The notes beneath the pieces are model-generated. The model was not told the origin of the DNA. It saw only the letters and a list, made by a program, of their open reading frames with translations, and ran no database searches. The position numbers and the translations under genes were made by a program. Of a DNA stretch of 19,110 nt, positions 12,955 through 19,110 are shown one piece after another. Every line of letters starts with the position of its first letter. Position 1 is the stretch's first letter. Source of the DNA: Caryophanales bacterium UBA3935 (GTDB lineage Bacteria > Bacillota_I > Bacilli_A > ML615J-28 > CAG-698); the NCBI GenBank assembly GCA_002385755.1, contig DGED01000064.1:565-19674 (forward strand), in the 5' to 3' direction.

Positions 12955-13634
12955 GCCCTGATTTCATCGCCTTTCTCTTCTTCGGGAATTATGACCTCTT
13001 CCTTCTTCGGCAAAGGATCCTCTTTCCTATCTTCTTCTTCGATTACTTCTTCTTTTTCCTTCTTTTTCTTTACTCTTCGCGTTTCTTCTTTCGCAAGCCA
13101 TTCGTAACGGTAATTCTTATAGTTCTTATACCCGTCAAAAGCGATGACCAGCGCGCTTAAAATGGAGAAAATCAACAATATCCAGGCCAAGTTTTTCTGA
13201 TTAAAGAAATCGGTAAAAACGATAATCGGCCCCAAGGTGATCACGCCGATATGGGTCGCGAACTGCGCGTAATCGGTCGATTCCTTCCGCAAAACCGTGG
13301 CGAAGAAATAAAGAACGCCGCGCAGCCAGAGAATGCCGCCGACAGAATAGCGCAAGAGGCTTTGGGAAGCATCGTCTTTCCCGCCCTCGAGAACCAAAAG
13401 GATTCCGACCACGACATTAAGCAAAATCTCAACAAGATAAATTGACATCATCAACCTGTCTTTAGTCGTCTTAAGCAGCGGATATAACCTGAACAAGCCG
13501 AATATAATCAAGGCGATGCCGGCGATATACAGGAAAATATCCGGGGTGACTACAACAACGATACCGACGGCCAAAAGGATGGCGGCGCCGATCCATTCAA
13601 AAACAAATAGATATTTTTTGAAGAAGTTTTTCAT
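12951..13634 (-). CDS. DUF308/HdeD-like membrane protein with a long charged C-terminal tail
   Basis: 227 residues. Six hydrophobic segments (about 13-30, 33-50, 62-82, 97-115, 126-143 and 148-166) with the short loops typical of DUF308/HdeD-type proteins, whose role is not defined. After residue 180 comes a cytoplasmic-looking tail of about 45 residues dominated by Lys and Glu (RRVKKKKEKEEVIEEEDRKE and so on), which is longer and more charged than is usual for the family. ATG at 13634 has AGGAGG overlapping the argS stop codon; its own stop overlaps the M42 start. It is therefore co-transcribed and coupled with argS and the peptidase. Confidence 0.75.
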   Translation of the reverse strand: MKNFFKKYLFVFEWIGAAILLAVGIVVVVTPDIFLYIAGIALIIFGLFRLYPLLKTTKDRLMMSIYLVEILLNVVVGILLVLEGGKDDASQSLLRYSVGGILWLRGVLYFFATVLRKESTDYAQFATHIGVITLGPIIVFTDFFNQKNLAWILLIFSILSALVIAFDGYKNYKNYRYEWLAKEETRRVKKKKEKEEVIEEEDRKEDPLPKKEEVIIPEEEKGDEIRA

Positions 13635-13642
13635 GATGCCTC

Positions 13643-15295
13643 CTACATTCTTTCTTTTACGCTAACTCCGATTAAATCTAAGCCGTTCTTCAAAACCGTC
13701 CGGACCGCATCCATTAACGTCATCTTTTCCGCCGTCTCCAGCGGGTCGTCTGTGATAATCTTTTCGCTATTATAGAAACTGTGCAAACCGGAGGCTAATA
13801 ACAACAAATATTGAGCTATCTTATGCGGCAATCTTTTTCCCGCCGCTTCCTCGACATATAAGGGGTACACGGCAAGTCCGAGAAGCAAATCCTTCGCTTT
13901 CGCGACGTCCAAAACCTTAAATTCTTTAACCGGCTCGTACGTCAAACCCTGCTCGGTTAATACCCGGAAAAGCGAACAAATCCGGGCGTAGGCGTACTGG
14001 ACGTAATAAACCGGGTTTTCGTTTGACTTTTTCACCGCGAGATCAAGATCAAGATCAATGTGCGTGCTGAGCGCTTTCTCGACGTACATAAAACGCAAGG
14101 CGTCGCTACCGACCTCGTCGATCAAATCGCGCAGCGTGATCGCCTTCCCGCTGCGTTTGCTCATTTTTACTTCCTCGCCGCCTTGGATGACGCGCACCAT
14201 CTGCAAAATCTCAATATGAATATTTTCCGTATCGTATCCGAGTAGTTCTAAGGCAATCTTCAAGGGAAGAATATGACCGTGATGGTCGGCGCCCAAAACA
14301 TCAATCAAGTAATTATACCCGCGGTTGATTTTATTGGCGTGATAAGCGATGTCGGGAGTGATATAAGTAAAGTTTTTATCGCTTTTCACGATGACCCGGT
14401 CCTTATCGTCACCGCGCAAGGTAGTTTTTAGCCAAAGCGCGCCGTCGGCTTCGTAAACGTAATCTTTGGCCTTATAATAATCAACTACTCTTTGCACTTC
14501 GCCGCTGTCATAAAGGCTTTTCTCGCTGAACCATACGTCAAACTCGACGTTAAACTCCCGCAGGTCCCGCTTCAAGCCGTCAAGCAAATATTCGAGCCCG
14601 AAAGAGCGGATATCGTCGTACCACTCGTTATGAAGATAATAATCGCCTTTTTCTTCTTTGATTAGTTTGGCAATCTCGATAATCTCCAGGCCGTAATAGC
14701 CGTCCGGGCCCAATTCGCACGGAAGCCCGAAAAGTTCCTTGTATCGCTCGTAGATGGAAAGGGCGAGGTTATGAACCTGGTTGCCGGCGTCGTTAACGTA
14801 ATGTTCCGTCGCGACCTCATAACCCGCCTTGCGCATAACGCGCGCCAGGGAATCGCCGTAAGCGGCGCCGCGGCCGTGTCCGATATGGAGATATCCGGTC
14901 GGGTTGGCGCTCACGAATTCCAGGTTTACCTTCACGCCGCGACCGATATCGCTTGCGCCGAAGTCTTCCTTTTCATTTAGAATCTGGAAAACTACCCGGG
15001 AAAGATACCGACGGTCAAGGTAAAAATTAATAAAACCGGCGCCGGCCACTTCGACTTTCTCGAGATTCAGCTTCCGACAATCAAGTCTTTCGACGATCTT
15101 CGCGGCTAACGCCCTCGGGTTTTTCCGCGCCCGTTTTGCAAGGCGCATCGCCAAGTTCGTCGAGAAATCGCCGAAAGCGGGATCCTTCGGCGTCTCGATT
15201 TCAATCGCCGGGATATCTTCAATCTCGTAATCGGCGATGATCGTTTTTAATTCTTCTTTTATCGTTGTTAATATTCTTCTAATCAATGCAATCAC
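13643..15295 (-). CDS. argS: Arginine--tRNA ligase
   Basis: 550 residues, normal length for class I ArgRS. The N-terminal Arg-tRNA-specific domain is seen at about 1-90 (DFSTNLAM, GAGFINFYL). The HIGH motif is in SANPTGYLHIGHGRG (137-140), YVNDAGNQ follows, and KMSKRSG carries the KMSK loop (377-380). The C-terminal anticodon-binding helical domain ends in the family-typical GLDLIGVSVKERM. It charges tRNA-Arg with arginine and, as in all ArgRS, is expected to need tRNA for activation. The start is GTG at 15295 with only a weak GAAGAA upstream; TTG four codons in is an alternative. It is the first gene of the argS - DUF308 - M42 unit. Confidence 0.97.
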   Translation of the reverse strand: MIALIRRILTTIKEELKTIIADYEIEDIPAIEIETPKDPAFGDFSTNLAMRLAKRARKNPRALAAKIVERLDCRKLNLEKVEVAGAGFINFYLDRRYLSRVVFQILNEKEDFGASDIGRGVKVNLEFVSANPTGYLHIGHGRGAAYGDSLARVMRKAGYEVATEHYVNDAGNQVHNLALSIYERYKELFGLPCELGPDGYYGLEIIEIAKLIKEEKGDYYLHNEWYDDIRSFGLEYLLDGLKRDLREFNVEFDVWFSEKSLYDSGEVQRVVDYYKAKDYVYEADGALWLKTTLRGDDKDRVIVKSDKNFTYITPDIAYHANKINRGYNYLIDVLGADHHGHILPLKIALELLGYDTENIHIEILQMVRVIQGGEEVKMSKRSGKAITLRDLIDEVGSDALRFMYVEKALSTHIDLDLDLAVKKSNENPVYYVQYAYARICSLFRVLTEQGLTYEPVKEFKVLDVAKAKDLLLGLAVYPLYVEEAAGKRLPHKIAQYLLLLASGLHSFYNSEKIITDDPLETAEKMTLMDAVRTVLKNGLDLIGVSVKERM

Positions 15296-15385
15296 CGTAA
15301 ATTCTTCAATGTTAATTTTCCCAAAAACGCGGATAAAATACGGCGCAAACCGTTTTAAAAATTATATCACAATCTTGAATAATTG

Positions 15386-17587
15386 TTAAGCATTATGTAT
15401 AAATAATGTGAAATTGTTCCGGCGGAGAGCGGTTAAATCGACAATGATTCCAAAAAGAATATTTTGGATCCCCGCCGTTTGGTTAGCGTTAGCTTTCTCG
15501 CCCCAAATTAAATCGACAAATTCCGGGTAATCGATAAACGGGTTGCGGTTATTTTGGTAAGAATAGATTACCTCGTTCCGGTTCCGCTCGAAATCATCGA
15601 CCGGGTCTTCCTTATGCCAGATAAGAAGAACGGAAAGTTTGCCGTGATAAGGCTCCGAACCGTTCCCGACGCAATCGTTTAATTCCAAATCTGGCTCGCC
15701 GCTCTCGCCTTCATAACGCGTCGCCATATAGAAAAGGATCCTGGCGACGTCGCCCTTAACCTCGTCGCGCGGCTCGAATGAGTTGCTGTCGCTATAATTA
15801 AACGAAGAACCCGGCGCGTAACCGCGTCCGGGGCTTACCAAAGTGCCGCCTTCGTCGAAATCCTTGTTTCCGCGTATGCTGTTGACTTGCGAGTCCGTCG
15901 GCCGCAGATTATGAATATCGCTTCCGGCCGGACGGCTCGTGCTGAAGTTGCCGTGAGATTTTGCCCAAACGTGTTCCTTATTCCAAACTTTGTCATTGTA
16001 AGAAATTTTCGGCTCGCTCCTGCCGGTGTAAAACAAAATCACGTTGTCCGGGTTTTCCGGATCCTCGTCCGTCTCCATAAGCTTTTCGGTGGTGCTTGTA
16101 TAATCGTATTCGTAATGATCTTTGATAATATTGTGCAGGAACGCCTTCAGTTCCGCGCCCGTAAGCCCCTCCGCGCCCCGATAATATTCCGATAGCGTCT
16201 GTTCAATTTTCTTAACCGTGATCAAAAAGACGGCTTCGTCCGTCAAACCGCGGTATTCGAGACTCACGGTAACCGTGACGAACTCGTCCTTAACGCCGCG
16301 CGTTACCGCGCCCTCGTTATCAATTACCGCCGGATTATCGCTCTCCCAAGATAATAGGACCTCCCCGACTTCCAACGGGAAATACAAATTCTCGGTAACG
16401 TTATCGAGATCAACGCCCGAAAGAAGGCTTTCCTTTACGGATTGTAACCATTCCCAATCGTCGACCTGAGTATCCCGCGCCTTTACTTTCAATGTGAAAG
16501 TTTTAGTCGCTTTAGCGCGGTTATAGGTGAGGGTTGCCTTAAGCGAAACCATCCGGTCATCATCCGCCCGAAACACGCGGCCTTCGTTGGTCACGACCGC
16601 GGGATCGCCGCTTTCCCACTTGATCGCCACGCCGGAAACAAGTTTCGGCAAATCCAAATCCTCGGTCACTTCGTCGAGGTTTTCGTTTTGTAAAAGATTC
16701 GCGAGAACCGCCTGAACCAACGCGTTATCGGCGGTGTCATCGGCCAAAACGGTAAAAACAAAAGTTTTCTCGCCCATTGCCGAGCGATAGCTAAGTTTTA
16801 CGGTCACGCTCACGGTAACGTCTGCCGCGCGGCGATAAACTATCCCCGCGTTATCGATTGTCTCCGGGTCGTCGCTTTGCCATTCCAGCCGCACCCCGTC
16901 GATTTCCGTCGGGAAATCAAGATCGGATACGACGTTATCTTTATCAATCCCGGCAAAGAGCCCGTCGCGAACGGCGATTAGTTTATCCATATCGTCTCTA
17001 TCATAGGCCGCGACGGTAACTTTAAATATTTTATTGTCATTTAAGCCGTTATAAGAAAGATAGGCGTAAAGATCGACCTCGACCGCCGCGGCAAGCGGGT
17101 AAATCTTGCCGGTATTGTCGAGAACGTCGGGTTTCGAGCTGACCCAGGAAATTGCGACGCCGCTTACTTCTTCCGGCAAAACCAAATCGGAGCGCAAAGG
17201 CGCAGACGTTTGCCCGCGTAAAAGTCGCCTTTTCACATATTCGATCCTCTCCGCGGCCGAGCGCGATAGACCGACCACGGTCAAGGTATATTTTTTATTA
17301 TCCGATAAATTCTCATAACTGAAATAAGCGTAAAGATCAACGGTGACGTCTTCTTCCTGCCGGAATACCTCTCCCTCGGAGGTAACAACGTCCGGGTCGC
17401 CGCTGACCCACGTAATGGCGACGCCTTCGATTTCCGAAGGTAGGATTAAATCGTCGGTCACCGCCTGCAAATTAATGCCAGCAAACACTTTGCCGGCAGC
17501 GATTTCAATCGGGTTTTTCGTTTTACAGCCAATTAAAATAATAAACAACGCAAAATAAAAAAAAGTTTTTATAATTCTTCTCATCAT
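15386..17587 (-). CDS. Lipoprotein endonuclease I (EndA/NucM-type) with five Ig-like repeats
   Basis: 733 residues. A lipoprotein signal comes first: MMRRIIK, a hydrophobic core, then lipobox LIGC with Cys21. Five repeats of about 88 residues follow, each with '(A/L)xxWxSxxPxxxxxxGxV/I'; the key Trp are at 60, 149, 236, 324 and 414. They match atrophied bacterial Ig-like domains. A nuclease domain occupies about 470-700: NKEHVWAKSHG (H539), GSDIHNLRPTD (D557/H559) and NSIRGNKDF, the beta-beta-alpha-metal core of the endonuclease I family, which cuts DNA or RNA without sequence preference using Mg2+. The last 35 residues after LIWGE extend beyond the domain. ATG at 17587 has AAGGTGA. It is probably tethered outside the membrane, degrading external nucleic acid for nutrients. 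Confidence 0.92.
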   Translation of the reverse strand: MMRRIIKTFFYFALFIILIGCKTKNPIEIAAGKVFAGINLQAVTDDLILPSEIEGVAITWVSGDPDVVTSEGEVFRQEEDVTVDLYAYFSYENLSDNKKYTLTVVGLSRSAAERIEYVKRRLLRGQTSAPLRSDLVLPEEVSGVAISWVSSKPDVLDNTGKIYPLAAAVEVDLYAYLSYNGLNDNKIFKVTVAAYDRDDMDKLIAVRDGLFAGIDKDNVVSDLDFPTEIDGVRLEWQSDDPETIDNAGIVYRRAADVTVSVTVKLSYRSAMGEKTFVFTVLADDTADNALVQAVLANLLQNENLDEVTEDLDLPKLVSGVAIKWESGDPAVVTNEGRVFRADDDRMVSLKATLTYNRAKATKTFTLKVKARDTQVDDWEWLQSVKESLLSGVDLDNVTENLYFPLEVGEVLLSWESDNPAVIDNEGAVTRGVKDEFVTVTVSLEYRGLTDEAVFLITVKKIEQTLSEYYRGAEGLTGAELKAFLHNIIKDHYEYDYTSTTEKLMETDEDPENPDNVILFYTGRSEPKISYNDKVWNKEHVWAKSHGNFSTSRPAGSDIHNLRPTDSQVNSIRGNKDFDEGGTLVSPGRGYAPGSSFNYSDSNSFEPRDEVKGDVARILFYMATRYEGESGEPDLELNDCVGNGSEPYHGKLSVLLIWHKEDPVDDFERNRNEVIYSYQNNRNPFIDYPEFVDLIWGEKANANQTAGIQNILFGIIVDLTALRRNNFTLFIHNA

Positions 17588-17603
17588 CTATTCACCTTCA
17601 TTT

Positions 17604-17612
17604 ATTATACCA
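17604..17612 (-). promoter_or_regulatory. Extended -10 promoter of the nuclease gene
   Basis: On the minus strand TGGTATAAT, an extended -10 (TGnTATAAT), 17 bases before the ATG codon; the -35 is poor. Confidence 0.5.
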
Positions 17613-17798
17613 TAAAACAAGGGAAAATTGTGTAAAAATATATTATTTTGTCATTAAAAATTTGTTATTCATATTTATTTTTTTCCTGATAAGCATAAAT
17701 TTAAAAAACAAGGATTTTCCCGGCAGGCGACGGCGCGATAAAACTGAAATTTTTTATAAGGGTAATTTATTATATTGGTCAATGCTTTCTCATATTTA

Positions 17799-17807
17799 TG
17801 GTATAAT
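17799..17807 (+). promoter_or_regulatory. Extended -10 promoter of tmcAL
   Basis: TGGTATAAT with TATAAT at 17802-17807, about 22 bases before the ATG at 17829; no good -35. It lies inside the longest possible frame (ATG/GTG at 17775) and so argues for the later start. Confidence 0.55.
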
Positions 17808-17828
17808 ACATATAACAAGGTGATGACC

Positions 17829-18992
17829 ATGCGAAAAATTTTAGGCCTGATATTGGAGCTTAACCCTTTCCATAACGGCCACGCATATTTTCTTAAAGAA
17901 GCGTCCGCAAGGGCGGCTCCCGATCTCACGGTCGCCGTCGTCTCGGGGAATTACACGATGCGCGGCGATCTTTCCGTGATCGATAAATTCGCGAAAACGA
18001 AGCTTCTGCTTAAAGCGAGCGTCGACATCATTCTCGAGTTGCCGTTTGTTTCCGCGGTCAACAGCGCCGATTACTTCGCCGCGAACGCCATCGCCATCCT
18101 CAACGAGATGGCGATTACCGATATCGCCTTCGGCGTCGAGCTTGACGACTTGGCCCGGTTAACGCGGATGAAAGAAATAATTGACGACCCCGGTTTTGAC
18201 CGGGAAGTCCGTGCGCATCTCGCAAAAGGGCTGTCTTACTCCGCGAGTTGCTATCGCGCGCTAAAGGAGCTGACTCGCGACGGAGAAATTATCGAAAACT
18301 TTACGCTCCCGAACAATACCTTGGCCGTTCAATACTTAAGAAGCATCGACAAGACGGGACGGGATATCGCCGTCACCTTGGTTAAAAGAATCGGAAACAA
18401 TTATTTCGACGAGGAAGCGACCGGCCCGCTGGCAAGCGCGACCGCGATCAGGAATCTTCTCCGCGAACATCAAGACCCGACGCCCTACCTTCCCGAAATA
18501 TGCAAAGACACGCCCTTTATCGATCTCGCGACGGCGGAAAAAAATATCATGCTCCTGCTTAAATACCGCTTTCTGAGCGGCGCCGCGGCGATGCGTTCCG
18601 TTTTAGGCGTCGCCGAGGGCATCGAAAACCGTTTCGCGGGACTACTTACCCGGGAGAACGATTACCGGGAATTCGTCGGGAAAATGCAAACGAAGCGTTA
18701 TCCCCGCAATAAAATCAAACGATTGATAATGCATATTTTGCTTGCTACGGACAAAAAATACGAGGAGACGAACAGCTATTATCTTCGCCTTCTCGGCGCG
18801 AGCCAAAAGGGGCTTGCCCATATCCGCGGACTCCCGAAAGCCACGAAGGATAAAATCATCACCTCTTTTAAAAACACGACCGACGAGATCGCGATGACCG
18901 AACTGAAAGCCAGCCGGCTTTACGATTTGCTAACGGGCATGACGACCGCGGACAATGAATTTAAAATACCGATAATAGGAGAAACAACATGA
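17829..18992 (+). CDS. tmcAL: tRNA(Met) cytidine acetate ligase
   Basis: 387 residues. It is the YlbM/TmcAL family, which activates acetate with ATP and makes N4-acetylcytidine at the wobble position of elongator tRNA-Met. The nucleotidyltransferase HxGH motif is in NPFHNGHAYFL near the N-terminus, SGNYTMRGD follows, and SATAIR (in ASATAIRNLL) is the second nucleotide motif. The basic segment RYPRNKIKRLIMHILL in the C-terminal part suits tRNA contact. A longer frame begins at 17775, but the ATG at 17829 has AAGGTG 9-14 bases upstream and the -10 lies between the two. The stop overlaps the next ATG (ATGA), so the two genes are coupled. Confidence 0.95.
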   Translation: MRKILGLILELNPFHNGHAYFLKEASARAAPDLTVAVVSGNYTMRGDLSVIDKFAKTKLLLKASVDIILELPFVSAVNSADYFAANAIAILNEMAITDIAFGVELDDLARLTRMKEIIDDPGFDREVRAHLAKGLSYSASCYRALKELTRDGEIIENFTLPNNTLAVQYLRSIDKTGRDIAVTLVKRIGNNYFDEEATGPLASATAIRNLLREHQDPTPYLPEICKDTPFIDLATAEKNIMLLLKYRFLSGAAAMRSVLGVAEGIENRFAGLLTRENDYREFVGKMQTKRYPRNKIKRLIMHILLATDKKYEETNSYYLRLLGASQKGLAHIRGLPKATKDKIITSFKNTTDEIAMTELKASRLYDLLTGMTTADNEFKIPIIGETT

Positions 18993-19110
18993 ATACGAAA
19001 CTAATCCGGGAAAAAATCGGCCGCTTGATTGACGAAACAAGCGGAAAAACGCTCGAAGCCGAGGGAGCAATCCGGCATGTCGGCGTCGACGCCGAGAAAA
19101 ACCTTGCGGT
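18989..19110 (+). CDS. N-terminal part of an unidentified protein, runs off the window
   Basis: ATG at 18989 overlaps the tmcAL stop, giving translational coupling. About 40 residues are visible (KLIREKIGRLIDETSGKTLE, then GAIRHVGVDAEKNLAV). The layout, a helix, then 'xLExEGxIRxVxVDxxxxLxV', is reminiscent of the small N-terminal MIP18-like domain found before some Mrp/NBP35 iron-sulfur carrier ATPases, but too little is visible for a firm call. It should be treated as unknown. Confidence 0.5.
   Translation, partial: MNTKLIREKIGRLIDETSGKTLEAEGAIRHVGVDAEKNLA

Noticed and set aside
12583..13107. 174-residue open frame on the plus strand
   Set aside because: Antisense to the M42 and DUF308 genes; the Ser/Phe-rich end is just the complement of the Lys/Glu tail.
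15386..17587. Possible CRISPR-like or DNA tandem repeats in the long gene
   Set aside because: The periodicity is at protein level (about 88 residues) with diverged DNA; there are no short identical repeats with spacers.
17775..17828. Longer N-terminus for tmcAL
   Set aside because: The extra codons overlap the -10 box, have no RBS, and the family's conserved start is MRKILGLILELNPFHNGH at 17829.
1528..18992. Alternative genetic code (TGA read as Trp, or TAG recoded)
   Set aside because: TGA ends several genes at overlapping, well-placed positions and Trp is TGG throughout; the single in-frame TAG is in an already 5'-damaged gene.

Overview
The window looks like a chromosomal stretch of a low-to-moderate GC Firmicutes/Tenericutes-grade bacterium using the standard code. 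TGA is a genuine stop (for example at the overlapping gene ends near 12951 and 18990) and tryptophan is TGG, so this is not a Mycoplasma-type code. The housekeeping genes resemble those of Acholeplasma/Izemoplasma/Erysipelotrichia-like lineages, but I cannot place it more exactly from sequence alone.

The window has two compositional halves. Positions 1 to about 6950 are AT-rich and full of decayed or mobile material: the end of a HEAT-like protein, two small ORFs with a terminator, a Nudix hydrolase, a broken XRE-family regulator, and a fic gene that appears to have been split by an insert of about 3.3 kb. The insert (about 3358-6654) holds the 3' end of a P4-type phage/plasmid primase, a non-coding stretch with inverted AGCTAC repeats, a small zinc-ribbon protein, a small unknown protein, an orphan HK97-type major capsid protein, a G-rich tract, a zinc-ribbon membrane protein and a truncated mobile-element 'virulence-related' protein. 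The 5' end of fic (encoding the Fic_N region) is now fused in frame to that last gene, and the rest of fic (inhibitory motif, HPFHDGNGRTGR active site, winged helix) lies on the other side of the insert.

From about 7000 onward the DNA is richer in GC and mostly ordinary: a phosphate transport pair (Pit plus its PhoU-like DUF47 partner), an AlkD-type DNA glycosylase, a frameshifted hypothetical gene, tRNA-Glu(CTC) with its own promoter and terminator, a monocistronic zinc alcohol dehydrogenase, a tight operon argS - DUF308 membrane protein - M42 aminopeptidase, a large secreted lipoprotein nuclease with five Ig-like repeats, and divergently from it tmcAL (tRNA-Met cytidine acetate ligase) overlapping the start of another gene that runs off the window.

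The most interesting item is the split fic locus: matching halves of one toxin-type gene 3.3 kb apart on the same strand, each joined to a truncated mobile gene, with a shared TTGTGCACA-type motif cluster in front of fic and in front of the broken XRE regulator.
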